From Campylorhamphus procurvoides (taxonomy: Eukaryota; Chordata; Aves; Passeriformes; Dendrocolaptidae), in the NCBI GenBank assembly GCA_013396655.1, contig WBMV01000141.1:1-64000 (forward strand): a stretch of 64,000 nucleotides of DNA. The letters are read 5' to 3'. A program made the position numbers and the translations under genes. The notes beneath the pieces were generated by a model, which was not told where the DNA came from, ran no database searches, and saw only the letters and a list, made by a program, of their open reading frames with translations. Shown here piece by piece: positions 13,692 to 26,100 of this stretch (positions are counted from its first letter, which is position 1; each line of letters begins with the position of its first letter).

Positions 13692-14300
13692 TCAGCAGCT
13701 GTGACCCCAGGACTTACCTCGGCAGAAGACTTGACTGGTTATCGGAGAAAGATCCCATATGAAGGCCACACAAAGCCATGCAGGATCTCTAGAGGAGAAG
13801 CAAACCCAATTTCCTGCCTGGCTGGGATGGAGGGCAGGCGGAAAGGAGGAGGAAAAGAGATACTTCCATTGTTTACAACAGAATAGAAATTCCAGCTCTA
13901 AGAGACCAGAAGCAGAGGCCTGAAAAGACATAATGGCATTCCTCCTGCCTCACGTGTTCACCTCCAACTGGTTTTGAGAAACATTTCCATAAATACCTTC
14001 CATGAAGAGAAGGCGAAAAGTATCCCTAATCTTCCCACAAAACATACACAGAACATGAACACATTTCTAGAGGGAAGAATATTTCATTGACATGAAAATC
14101 GAGGCAGCATACCACATTATATTCAACAGGCACCTCCAGTTCAGAGGGAAACAGATTTTCCATATTCCTATTCAAGCAATGCCAGAGGCAGAGATAGAGG
14201 TATGATTCACAAACCACAGCCTCCAGTTTGGCTACTCCTGGTATTGCAGGTTAAAAGCCAGCATAGTAACCAAAAGAGGAACTAGCTACCTTTCCAAAGG
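13692..14300 (-). pseudogene. Decayed claudin copy (CLDN34-like pseudogene), most of the gene length
   Basis: This segment aligns along most of its length with the intact claudin gene at 28804-29448, in the same order and on the same strand. At 13870-13900 the minus strand encodes SWNFYS followed by a serine-isoleucine-phenylalanine-proline-proline match to second-loop residues 149-165 of the intact protein. Just upstream the codons VFSGLC match IFAGLC (residues 138-143), but in another frame, so about one base has been lost near 13900. Read in the downstream frame, this creates a TAG before SWNFYS. At 14150-14215 the sequence matches the gene region for the ISSGIAWVGIWK segment, sharing CAATGCCAGAGG. 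The frame 14026-14217 covers the part equivalent to the first extracellular loop and resembles it weakly. The frameshift and scattered changes make this a non-functional relic. The outer limits are approximate. Confidence 0.8.
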
Positions 14301-17058
14301 ATTGAAAATTGGACTGGATTCCAAAGCTTGTATTACAAGGAAACATTAAGAAATCTTTACAAAAGCTAAAGAGCTAAACAGATACAGCAGCACTGAAGTA
14401 AAAACCAGTGCATTAATTATTATCGTTAATTGGCGTATACATGCCACGCAAAAGTAAACCAATTTAATTACTAATATTGATTGTGGGGGGTTATTTCCTG
14501 GTTGCAAGAAAATAAAATATTTTGAATGTGTTTGCAGTATCAGCTGCAGTCCTATAAAATGTTCAATAGAAACTTTACTTGCCCACTCACAGGGCATGTG
14601 CATTATGGTGACCAACCCATATTTGAAAACTATGATCAAAGGATGTAAGTTCTACCTCTTTCATGATTCTGTTTGTTTTTTTTAATTCTGTATTTCATAA
14701 TACATGTTTTGTCATCTTTTATATAACTACATTTACTGAAAGCTGCCTATGTACAGATCTAAAATCTTTTCCCAGAGTTCATGTTACTTTATGTTTTTTC
14801 TTTCCATCTTCATCTATTTCAGAACCCACACCATGTATAAAAATTTTCAGCCAGAAAAAATGTTTATGCTACTAGTTAGGGCACAACATGTACCTATGTC
14901 CATGCAAACACTCCCTCTTGCTGCAAAGGATTGCAGTTTTTTTCCAGCTTTTTAGATCTTTTTTAGAAAGTCAATTTATGAGTAATGTGGATCCAAATGA
15001 GAGCTGTCATGACAGTTAAATTAGGTGTAGTGCCATTCATTTTGGGGGCAGACTAAGTCTTGCACAGCTACTTTTTGCCTTCTGTCTTAAGTATTACCTA
15101 TCAATGTTTCTTGCTAAGGAGTTTCTCTTTTCCACCCTGACTGAATTTTTATTTTTTCATTTAGATAAAAACCTGAAAGATGGAGTGGAAGGGGACCGGA
15201 CATATTTAGGTATCCAATACTGACTTGCAGTCCAAGAAAAAGGAAAGCTTCTGGGCAAAAGCACTTGAGGATCAATCACCCATGAATCTTTTGATTGATT
15301 TGGCCCACACTGCATGAGTACAGTGTACTATACAGCTAACCCCCTCTCCCAGCTTCCTTAAAGCAGTATGGAATGACACCAGCTCAAGCAGCAGGTGCTT
15401 AAATGGTAGAGCAAAGGGCAATTTATTAGCTTTCTTTGATAGCTGTAAGATTCCAGCACCATCATGTTATCTTAGTTCTGTACTATCTAATTATATAAAA
15501 CCGTCTGAATGTTTATCATGCAGTTTAAAGTGGATTTCATACTCTGCTAGCCACATACCTTAATGATAGATTTAAAATTAGAGAGGATATTAAAAATCAG
15601 GTAGGTGTTTCCTACCTGGTCAAGGCTCTTTTTCATTGTGTCTGTGAAAGAACCACAAGTTATTTTTAAATAAAAAGCTAGGTTTATTTTTTCTTCTTTC
15701 TATAAATTCTCCAGAGGAAGGAAGCTTTTACCAGAAGGCTCCTCAGGTTGGTTTCCTTTTACTGGCATAAGAGATGTCATTTGATGGTTTGCCTTGAAAC
15801 TGATTCCAAACATCTCATCACACTGCTTGTCCAGGCCTTCCTCCAGATTAACTTAATCGACCAGATTAAAATGTGAACAATCTGAAACATTCGTAAGAAT
15901 TTGGCATGGGATACACAGAGGGTTTCTAAGGACACAGTTTCTATAATGTTGCTCTCCTGAACTAACAGAGATGTGACAGTGCCATGGAAGGGAGATTACC
16001 AAACAATGTCAAGCACCAGGAAAATAAAGGAGAAAAACCTCTCTGGCAGTAGGGAACTTCAGAAGACAAAGAGTGTCTTTTTGGCATACAAACTGAAAAA
16101 GAAAAAGTCTTTCATGACAATCACCATTATTTTTGCCACAGTATTATAACTTAGTCAATAATAAAAAAAGTTGCTGTAAAACAAGCATATCCTTTGTAGC
16201 TACATCAATAAATTATCACGCAAGTGGCTGTCCCAGCCCAGGCTGCAGGAGACAAAGTGGTCTATCATGTGGCCATACGCAAATGCAGTTTTCAGAAGAA
16301 CTAAAAGAGCATTAAGGTACAGTGCTACTCCTGTGTTAGGTCCGTGCCTCTAAGCTTCATTCTCAGTGTAATAAACTAGAACCTTGGGAAGACTATACGT
16401 AGGTTTAATCCTGCCCTGTGATACACACTCAGCAGTACCATCTCCTGCAATATGGGAACTTAGGTTTTTCAAGTGACACTAACATCCTTTTACCACACCA
16501 GAGCAGCAGTGTGGGAACAGAACAAGCACCCTCGGAGGGTTCCAGCTCGTGCAGCCTGCAGCATCATTCAACAGCTGCATAGTCTCTGCCTGGGACAAGT
16601 GGAGTCAGATGAATTTCTGAAATTGATTTTCTAGCAGTGCTAGAACCTCACAGTCAGTGGAATAGGGCAAAATCTATCCATATGTCAGAAAAGAAAAATT
16701 AGGGAAGCAGAGCATCTTTATATTGCTTCCTGCATATTCTAAATTTGGGCAAGAAACACTTTGTTAATATCAATAGTAAACAATGTCATTATATTCAAAG
16801 AAAAAAATACAGCTGAAGTTTGTTAAACTATGGGCTAAAAAACTTTAAAAAATGAATGCAACTAATAAACTTGGCAGAATAAGCCTGCAAAAATTCAATG
16901 AAACAACACAAAGAATGGGTGGAAAAAAGAAAAAATGTAGGATATTATTTAAAGTATTGGGACTTTGAGAAAACAGGCTGAAGGGATGTAGAGGGTAAAA
17001 CCAGTTTTCTATCACTTTAGTCACACATCTTCTCAGAAATGCATCCACCTCTTGGTCC
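14301..17058. other. Intergenic DNA, no gene recognised
   Basis: AT-rich sequence with no recognised coding region or repeat. Short open frames (up to 97 codons) have no family resemblance. Confidence 0.5.
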
Positions 17059-17518
17059 CCAGCATGGGAAGGACACCAGCCTGTTGGAGTGAGTCCAGAG
17101 GAAGGACACCGAGTTGATTAAAGGGATGCAACACCTCTCCTATGAGGAAAGGCTAAGAGAATTGGGGTTGTTCAGCCCATAGAAGAGAAGGCTCTGGGGT
17201 CTTCCAGTACCTGAAGGGAGCCTACAAGAAGGATGGAGTCTATTTACAAGAGCATGGAGTGACGGGACAAGGGTTAATGGCTTCAAACTGAAAGAGTAAG
17301 TTTAGATATTAGGAAGAAATTCTCTGCTGTGAGGGTGGTGAGGCACTGGAACAGGTTGTCCAGGGAAATGGAGGATTCCCCATTCGTGGAAGTGTTCAAA
17401 GCCATTTGGGATGGAGCTCTGAGCAACCTGGACGAGTGAAAGGTATCCCTGCCTATGGCAGGGGGATTGGACCATCTCTAAGGTCCTTTCCAACCCAAAC
17501 AATTCTATGATTCTGTGA
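17059..17518 (+). mobile_element. CR1 LINE 3'-end fragment
   Basis: The sequence carries the classic CR1 series in order: a GTCCAGAGGAAGGACACC-like segment, a GGGGTTGTTCAGCC-like segment, GGTGGTGAGGCACTGGAACAGG, and the terminal ATTCTATGATTCTGTGA tail ending at 17518. This is the end of the reverse-transcriptase reading frame plus the 3'UTR of a 5'-truncated insertion on the plus strand. It abuts the CpG island that follows. Confidence 0.92.
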
Positions 17519-17519
17519 C

Positions 17520-18360
17520 TGCTGAAAGTCTCTCCCGGAGAGACATCACGCTCGGTGATGTCCCCTCACAGCTGCCCGGCCCTGTCCTCCCACGGGTGTG
17601 TGGTGGGGGTGTCAGTGCATCCCCCTGTGCCAGCGGAGCGCAGCCGCCACCGAGGGGCTCAGCTGAAGCTCGGTCCGCCGCAGGAAGCTCTGCCGGGGGC
17701 AGCTCTTGTGCCCGCCTCCCGCTGTCATCCCCATGGTCCGAGGAAAGCTTTTTCTATCCCATCCGGGCCGAGCTGGTCTGTCGGGACTGAGTAGGGGGGA
17801 AACACCACCATGCAGGCATCCCTTGGCGCTGCGCGGTGCTTCCCCAACACGCCCATGGAGGGTGCGGGCTCCATCCATCCCTCCCTCCCTCCACCCCTCC
17901 TGAGCCGCTCCGCGTCCCATCCATCCCTCCCTTCCTCCCGGGCGGCTGCACACCCTATCCCTCCATCCATCCCTCCCTCCCGGGCGGCTCCGCGCCCGGT
18001 CCCTTCTCGCCAGGCCCCCGATCCGCTGGGAACGCTCTTCCCCCGGCCGCCCCCTGCCGGCCCCGCTATGGGCAGCGGCGGCATCGAAGGGGCCGGCGGA
18101 CTCGGCTGTCCGGCCGCTGCCCGACCCCCTCCAATGTGCCGGCTGTCCCGACAGCAGCCCCGGACCCCTCTGGGGGGAGCGGAGGGTGCTGCGGCCCCAG
18201 CGCCCCCGACCTTCACACTGCACCCTCTCCACAGGCTTTCCTCCCAGACATGCCGGATTTTCCTGGGCTGGACTCCAGTTACTGACCTTACACACAGTGC
18301 GAAGCTGCCTACAGGAAAGCTTTGCTGTCTCGGTCCCCGCGGCCTCTCGTCAGGGATGTG
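17520..18360. promoter_or_regulatory. CpG island with no recognisable gene
   Basis: About 0.8 kb is strongly GC- and CpG-rich, unlike its surroundings, and includes pyrimidine-rich (CCATCCATCCCTCC)-type repeats. Overlapping open frames on both strands are long (for example 238 codons plus at 17810-18526 and 292 codons minus at 17725-18603). They are low-complexity, rich in P, S, A, R and G, and mutually overlapping, which is expected by chance in GC-rich DNA. The plus-strand ATG at 17810 has a fair Kozak context (CACCACCATGC). No WW domain or other conserved motif is seen. It could be the promoter of WWC3 or of a non-coding RNA, since intact claudin transcription ends well to the right. It is too far downstream to be the claudin promoter. 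Confidence 0.65.
17872..17990. repeat. (CCAT/CCCT)n tetranucleotide-like repeat inside the CpG island
   Basis: Imperfect blocks of CCATCCATCCCTCCCTCC alternate with GGGCGGCTCCGCG-like spacers. The spacer and pyrimidine unit recur about three times, so there is a higher-order repeat of roughly 45-55 bases. Confidence 0.7.
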
Positions 18361-18603
18361 CCCGGCTCGCTGCCCTGCCAGCACAGCTGCATTCTGTATC
18401 CTCACCTGCATTCCCCTCCCGCTGGTTCTCCTGCCCTCTTCTGCTTCGGCTTGCTCACACCTTGTGACTCGAGTCTGGTTGTCGCCCAAAACAGAAGTAC
18501 CGAGGGAAGGGACTGTGGGCTTATAGCCACCATCAGCTCCCAGCAAGCCCTGGAGGGACATCCCGAATGAACTGACCCTCTCGGGAGTCCTTTTATCTAA
18601 CAA

Positions 18604-19524
18604 GGAAGGCCGAGGCTTTTAGGAAAGCTTTGTCACCGTGACTGCTTCCTGCCAGAGCACATAAGGACCACATTACCTTTGGGATGGGAGATAACCAGGA
18701 GCAGGTGCAAAACTTTCAGATGCAGAAGTGCACAGCTGAGACCATTGGCCATCAGCTGAAGTCACAGCAATAGTGCAGGAACGAGGTGCTAACCTAAAAA
18801 CCTGCAAATATTTGACATGGCCACAAGAAGTCCATGCATCAAGTTTTGCTTCCCAAAGTGTGGGACATTAAGAGGTAGAGCCTGCACATGAACCAAACAC
18901 CATCAAGAAAACAAATACCTTTTTTTTCACTTTTTAAGACCGTTTTGACAGAGAAGGCAATAGCTGAAAGTATCAGATATAGAACTAAAAAATTCCTCAC
19001 ATTGCTATAGCTCACTTCATCAATCAAGATTAATACAGTATTTTCAAAGACATTTTAATGAGTTGCTGAGTCTAAAATGCAAAATATCTACATACATTGA
19101 CTTTAATGATGTAAAAACATTCCATATTTTAGTGTTGGTATATGCCCAAAAGTATCAGATTGGAATTCAATGAGGAGTGTGAGCACGCTAATATCTGGAA
19201 AGCAGTTCCAGTTAGGCAATATAAAAATGATGGACAAGCAATTGTTAACCTGAAGGTGATCAGCTGTTGTCTCATCTGTGTTGAATGCAATAGTGGCTGT
19301 GCATAAAACTAAAAATTCACTTGAAAACCCAGTGCTTGGCATCAGTATGAATTTATAGAAGGAAAGGCCTGAGTTCTGGGGAGATCTGAAGTCTATATTG
19401 TGTCCTGCAAAGCTTTAATGATGCAAGTTTTGCCTTGAGCAAAAACCCAAGACTTTTCTGGCTACAGCCCCATTAGGTTCTAGAAACATGAGGCATCCAT
19501 ACCCTGGGAATACCCTAAAACCCA
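18604..19524. other. Intergenic DNA, no gene recognised
   Basis: Return to AT-rich sequence to the right of the CpG island. Short open frames only. Nothing recognised. Confidence 0.5.
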
Positions 19525-19692
19525 GTGGTGAAACACTGGAACAGGTTGGCCAGAGAGGTCGTAGATTCTGCATCCCTGGAAGCAGTCAAGGGCAGGTTGG
19601 ATCTGATCTAGTTGAAGATGTCCCTGCTCCTTGCAGGAGGGTTGACTAGATAACCTTTAAAGGTCCCTTCCAATCCAAACTATTTTATGATG
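19525..19692 (+). mobile_element. CR1 LINE 3'-end fragment
   Basis: GTGGTGAAACACTGGAACAGG, CATCCCTGGAAGCAG and a decayed tail (CAAACTATTTTATGATG) match the CR1 3' region on the plus strand. The copy is about 170 bases, diverged and truncated at the 5' end. Confidence 0.85.
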
Positions 19693-22600
19693 TTTTCCTT
19701 TGAGGAAACATGTCATGGATGGCCATTGCAAGTCAACAGCGCTGCCATTGCATCTGTGGTCTAAAACATTTTACCAAATTATTTTGAGAGGAATCTTTCT
19801 TTTTTAGCGATTTTACTTAAGTCCTTCTTGTGGAGGAAATTTTCTTTCATGCCTTTCATGAGAGAGTAGAGAGTTCCTCAGTCAAGATCAGCTCCTTTTC
19901 GGTTTTACAATTTCCTTCTGCAAAAGTCCCCTGTTATTTCTCTCAAAAGCAACTTTCCAGCCTTTCAGTCTGAAGAAGTATAATTTAGCCCATCAAAACG
20001 CCTACATTAAAAAAGAAGAAAAGGAATTTGTGCAATATAAGAAAACTATTATTTCATAAGTGATCAGAAAAGAGGATTCAAATAGCTAACTCAGACATAA
20101 AAATTGCATCTTGGGGTTTTTTTTTGTACTCTCATTGCCAGGTGGTTACTCCAAGTAGGCTGAACTAAGGTTCTTAGAGTTTTTAAACATATTTAATTTT
20201 ATGTTTATCTATTATAGGGCAAGACTCAATTTCCCAACTAATGTTAATTGGTTTCATTTTATGATGTCAGCTAATAATTTTCTCCCAGTGATGATTTGGC
20301 AAAAAGGCAGCCTGTCCTAACAGCAAGCTGGTATCTGTAGCTACTTGCTTACTACTCACTTTTAATGATACTATATCACCAATCCTTGGTTCAGCCATCC
20401 AGGTGTTGTCTGAGCAATGCAAACGATTTTCTGAGTGCTACACAGACATGAATGCATCTCCCAATAGTTGTGTGTCTAGAATTGCTCAGAGATTAAATCA
20501 TTTACCACAGGAGCTGGGTCACAGCATTTTTGCGGTTCCTAATCCAGACTTTGGTCACCAACACCAACTACCAAAGTGGATTGATATGAAAAAGTTCATG
20601 ATTTGTAAAAGCTTGAAAGCTGAAGATCTTCCTCTCCTATCTATCCACTCTGATCTATACTGTTCCTGCTTTGAAACACAAAGAGCTCTCTTTCATTGGG
20701 AATTTTTGCTTTTTTTGTTTGCTTATCAGCACTGAATTAATCAGAGACAGCATTTGTAAAAGGTTCTGTTAATGTGGACTTCCTCTGCTGGCTTTCCAGT
20801 AACTGAACACGATTTCTAAGATTTTATATAAACAAAGGATTAAACTAGCTTTGGGGTTAAATCTTCCTATTGCAGCATTCATCAGACTGCAGTGAATGGC
20901 CAGAGAAAGCTATTAATTGGGAGTATGTGGATATACTTTCTTGGGATGATGATGCTAAAATAATATGATTGCCATTAATTTACAAGCCCCTATAATTCCA
21001 AAAGTTGTTTCCTGAAAAAGGCTGAGGCAGATGCATATCAGTCTGAAGACAGGAACTGCCAAGGCTCATGTATGCTACATGTTCTATGAATCTGCATTTG
21101 TTTGCATTCTTCACTGTCATATGTACCTGCTCTAAGCTCTCCAGATTTGAGTGCTGGGCACTCTGTCAACCATGAAATCATAGGCCAGCTAAATTCTGTC
21201 TCTGTGTAACTTACTCTTTTTAAAAGTCTTCCTTCTGAATCTGAATCCCAAAAGTGAAAATGTCCATTCACATTTTATAAATAGAAGACTGTTCCAGGCT
21301 GAATTCTGCACAGGCAAAAACTGTATTTTCTGAAACTCCAAACAGATTTTAATCTTTAATTGTTCCTGTCTTTGTTAAAGCACCTTCTTCTCACCTTCCC
21401 TTTCTGCTTTTCTCTTCTTTGTTCACATTTTCTTGTCTGTCTCACAGTTTTATACTTAATGACTCACTCAAGTTTCTTCTTCTTTAGCCCTCATGAGTTT
21501 TCTTTTTATGGTCCCTCTGTTCAGCGTTGCTCTTCTACTGTGCCTCCTGTGGTTTGTCATTCACTGCTCTTATGCTTGTGTGTTCTTCTGTCTCACTCTT
21601 GATATCCAGTGTGCACTGGTTGTTTAGGCAAGAAAAAAATCTTATATTTCTTAAGGCATCATAATGGACATTACAATAAGGATCATTTTAAAAGAGTTGT
21701 AGTTCTTTATCAGATTTCCTAGAAACAACATGATTTGCAAATAAGGGTAATTCAGGTGCTATGGACTTCTGATAGTTTCCTTCAAACTGTCTAGTTTTCC
21801 TTTAGTGTAAATCAGGAAATTCTGACAGCATGTCCTTAGGCAGTTACATTGCACATCAGACTTTAGCCTTTTTAGACTAAAATTAAAGAGCAATCCTGCA
21901 AGATACGGAGTACTTTCCTAAGTTCCCTTTGACTTCTGTGATCAGACTCCTGCAAGATTCACTTTTCAAGATAAAAGCCTGAATTATCATTTCACTGTCA
22001 GGTTAGTTTTGGTTATCTCTACTCCAGAATAGTTTGTATTTGCTGCCACAAATATGAAGTTTCAGTAATGGACCAGATTTTCTGAAGCAGTGCTGGACCT
22101 CTGAGAAGTCAGAAATGCCTTTTTTCAGAAGCAAGTTTTTCTGACCATTATTGACAATCTTTATATGACCCCTGCTTAAATGTTCATGTCAAGGCTTGTG
22201 AAATTTGTGGACCAAACTCCTCCTGATATAGAACATGGGTGGTGCCAATTCTCTCTTCAAATGGATGGATGACCAGCTTCTCAAAAGACAGCAGAACCTG
22301 ACAGCAGCTTCTAAGGCCTGGACTGAGCAGGGAAGCTAGAAGGACCCTGACGGCCCTGAAGGTGTCACCATTGGTGAATGTCATCAGGACCATTTGGGAA
22401 TTCTGGACTATTAGCACACTAAGCAACGTTTACTATGTACAGCTGCAAAATGTAAGTCTCAGAATTCCTGTGTTATCACTGGAAATGAAGCTATTTATAG
22501 AGAGATGTCCTGGTGGATACAAACATTTCTGAGAAACAGCAGAAAGAAGATAAGGTATTAACGCTCTTGCAACTAATCACATTGATATGTTCACGGAGTA

Positions 22601-23299
22601 TGCTTTTGTGGTGTGCGCTCAAGGAAAGATGGGATGAACTGGCATGTCCTGAGTGCCTTCCTGCCAGAGGGATATCACACCAGTTAGTTTGAAACCCTTA
22701 CATTAAAAAGTATAGTTACTTCAACAATCTAATTTTATTCCTAGCATAGGTCAAAATATTTAAAGCTACACTTAGCCAAGGCAAATATCCTGTAATGCAG
22801 GCTGTAATCTCTGTGAGAAGTAGTGCAGGTCAGTTCTAAAACAATGTTATTAAAAAAGTATTCTTTAGGTGCCTTTTGGTAAAGGCATGATTGATGCAGC
22901 ATTTTATTGCAATAGGCAAAATTCAATTAAATGAGCAATGAATTTACATAGCTCTGAAAAACTAAAGTCCAACCTATGCGAAAGGTCATTTTAGAAGTAA
23001 CACTCATCAGCAACACTGCAGTGAACTCAGGTACCTGGATCAGACATAGCTGTGTTTCAAAGTTAGCTAATAAAAAATAATTCCTTGGGCAAAAATAGTA
23101 TGTCACGTAGTGTATTTCCATTCTTCTGAATTCAGAGAGCAACGGATGAATGTCACTGAAGAGTCACAGCTGAACCCAGATAGCTCCTTGAGCAGATTAG
23201 GTCACTGGTTTGCTACATTTATACTGTAGCCCTGCCTCACAGTTCTCACAGGCTTTTGAAGACTGTTTCATCAGAAGGAGCCCTGGCATCCAGCACAAT
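19693..23299. other. Intergenic DNA, no gene recognised
   Basis: AT-rich sequence with unrecognised short open frames. The longest, 110 codons on the plus strand at 20403-20735, has no family resemblance or supporting splice signals. Confidence 0.5.
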
Positions 23300-23925
23300 G
23301 GCATGTTTATGTTAAAAAGAAAGGGTCTCACTCACAAGGGGCAGGACCAGGGATGCCGGTAGGAGTGGCAGCAGTGGCTTCCTGTGCCCCAGGCTGGCGT
23401 GGGGAGAGGGCGAAATGAAACACTGTGGCTCACACTGCAGAATAGAAACTGCAGCTTACACATAGACCAGCAATCATTTTCTATATCCCCCCAGCAAGGA
23501 AAAAGCTGATATGTGGATTTTGAGTACAGTCCTTATAACTAATTCTTGGAGGAAAACTTGTAGGTTTTTCCTAGTGCACCCAGGATCACAGCAGGCAGTG
23601 AAAACTTCTGAACAACCAAGGTTTCCAGGGGTAATGTCTTCACTGAGCCTGACTCTGTGACAGACCTTTATTCAAAAGTCCCTTAAGACTGCAGCGAGCA
23701 CTCAAGTTTTCCAGTTCCCACCTGAGCAGTGCTGGAGGAGATGACAGAGGTACCCTTGGCTAACTGTGCTTGGTGCTGCACTGGAGGTGACACCCACCCC
23801 AGCATACCTGGTGCTGAAGGTTGTGCCAAACAGGGCATGGTCCACACACATCTGGGGGCAGCCACAGCCATGCCATGGGCAAATGCAGCCAGGATGAACA
23901 CAATGGGGTGGAGGGAAGTGCAACA
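23300..23925 (-). pseudogene. Decayed claudin copy (CLDN34-like pseudogene) nearest the intact gene
   Basis: The minus strand reproduces the intact claudin at 28804-29448 in pieces in the same order. At 23320-23480 it encodes IAGLCVSCSFYS and later AQEATAATPTGI, against IFAGLCILIPVSWNFYS and AQEAGAAIPVGI in the intact protein. Four codons (ILIP) are deleted, a TGA stop lies at 23430-23432 and another at 23328-23330. At 23700-23750 it encodes TSVISSSTAQVGTGK, aligned to TTIISSGIAWVGIWK, so the claudin tryptophans are lost. At about 23875-23910 a leucine-alanine-alanine-phenylalanine-alanine match marks the first membrane segment, with extra sequence inserted between these blocks. The middle of the gene is more diverged. 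With several stops and lost key residues it cannot make a claudin. The outer limits are approximate. Confidence 0.82.
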
Positions 23926-26100
23926 AATTATTTTACTGCCTGGGCTGGGCAGCAGAGCGGGATTCAGCACAGGTGGCTGATGCCAGCACTCAGTCAGTGG
24001 GGTCCCTGGTGGCCGCAAAAAGATGTAGTTCCCACCTGAATCATTGCCACCAAGGAGGACTCTGCTGAAGCCAGTGTAGTTATGTGTGGGCATGCTGGGC
24101 CCCCTCCCTGCTGTTTTGCAGTGTGGCCTTCTGTATCAGAATGTCAGACATTCAGAATGTATATACTTGTCAAAATAGCATTCTGGGAGTTAACTTCACA
24201 CTTGGTCTTTACCACATATAACCCAAGAAAAAGGGGGTGATGTGACACTCTGAGAACTGCATGTTAACGTGCATGCTGTACTCCATGCCTTGAGCCAGTA
24301 TTTATTTGTTTGATAATTCTGAGATGAGATTCACTTAACATTTTCTTGTTTAGCATACAGTTGGCACACTCCAAGGCACTGTGCTAATTACTGAACTCCC
24401 TTAAGCAAGGTAAACAGAGTAAATTGAGTAGTGGAAAGGGAAATAGGTTGGTTGAAAAATATGTTTTTATGAGCCGATACTACATTTGACAATACAGATG
24501 TTGCCAAGAAAGAAAGGAATCCCAGTACAGTTTTGAAAAAGGTATATTTTTCACAGAGAACATGTCTCTTCTGGGAACCTTTAATTTAATGTACATTGGT
24601 TTCCTATTTTAAGAAAACAATTTGCTGTTAAACACCATGCCAGCCAGACTAACATTTTTTTAAAGCAAAAACTCTTTGTCCTAAAGGATTTAATGGCCTA
24701 AAGCGCAGGAAATTGGCTGTGACATTTCACTTTTTCCATTCTAAGAGGAAAATGGACCAAGGTCTAAAAATATCCCTGAAAAACCCTCCTTCTCATCACT
24801 GTAATATAACATAAGCCATGTGACAACAAAGATTTCTTTCTGAGCCTAGTGTTGCTTTTAATCAGCTAAATCGGCAATTAAGACTGTCTTCATGTAAAGC
24901 TGCTGACTCAAATAAAAATTTTGTATACTGAATTAACCTGACTAATTTGATGACCTATTCTGCAGTACAATGTCTCCAGTTCATCTCTATTCTTTTGCCT
25001 GAACACAAATGACATTGGTCCAAATTGCATATTCTTTTGGGGGAAAATCTCAGCAGCCTTTGTGCTGTGGGGCTGTTTTACTGTTAGGCACTGTTCAGCT
25101 CCATTTTCTATTTGCATATCCCTCCTAGAGGAATATGTATGTATTCCTACATTTTTTTGGTCTGTGGCTATGAATGGACAGTTGAGGTAGAGGGTACATG
25201 TAAATAAGGTTAACAAAATGCATCCTGTGGTAGATTAATGCCAAGGAGTATGTCATGAAGGTCTGAGATAGGGCCTTATCATTACACATAGACACTCATC
25301 AGAACTCAAAGGGAGTCTTGGTGTTCTGATCATTCCCCCAGCAGTGAATTCAAACATGTGAGTGAATCACAAGGTACTTGTTTATTGTCAACTCAGAAAA
25401 AATAAAGCAAGACTGGCTTATGTGTAGACTGAGGCCAGTGTGGAGACATTCCTAGACAGGGTGGAGCCCACAAGGCAAGCAGTGCTGTCACTGGGAAGGC
25501 AGCAGGTCCTCGTCTGCACTGAGGCTGGAGACAGAGCTTCATGATATGATCTCTTCAGTGGTGAAATTTGCTTAAGAGGTTTTTGCCCCTTATCTCTCTG
25601 CCTCAAAGCCCTGACCACACACTCCTCTCTGCATTACAGCTTGCTGCTTGTCCTCAGCTGTGCTGCTACAAATGATTGTGAGGCCAGGCTATAAAGCAGG
25701 TCCCTAAAGCAACCTGGGTTAAAAATAGACTTTCAAAATAGTCTTGCATTTTTGAGTTTCAAACAAAGATCACTTCAGCTGCCTGATTCTACAGATAACC
25801 CTAAAAATACCTATACAAGCACAACTGACGTGGTAACAAATTGAATTACTGCAAGGTAATTTAGCTTCTCAAACTCCAAAATAAATGTGTCATGAAAATA
25901 AGCACAAAGAAACTATGCCTCCTAGCTGGCGAGGTAAAAGCACAGGGGCTTTACTTTCCGCCAATATCAAAATCGTAATGAATGCAAACATTCACTTAAT
26001 TTTAATGAATCAAACAGCCCTGAGGGATCAAGGTCAGACAGGCTAAACCCCTTTGAAATCAATGGAAGATTTGCCTTTCCCTTGTTCTGAGCAAAGATTA
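23926..26100. other. Intergenic DNA; GC-richer part next to the claudin relic
   Basis: The first 180 bases are moderately GC-rich and include GTTCCCACCTGA, also present inside the adjacent relic. This may be a second, more scrambled claudin piece, but the similarity is weak. The rest is AT-rich and unrecognised. Confidence 0.4.

Noticed and set aside
17725..18603. 292-codon minus-strand and 238-codon plus-strand open frames in the CpG island
   Set aside because: They overlap each other, are low-complexity and repeat-driven, and show no domain; long frames by chance are expected in GC-rich DNA.
19103..19342. Minus-strand frame with a slight claudin-like LCTATIAF segment
   Set aside because: No supporting nucleotide similarity and no match in the rest of the frame.
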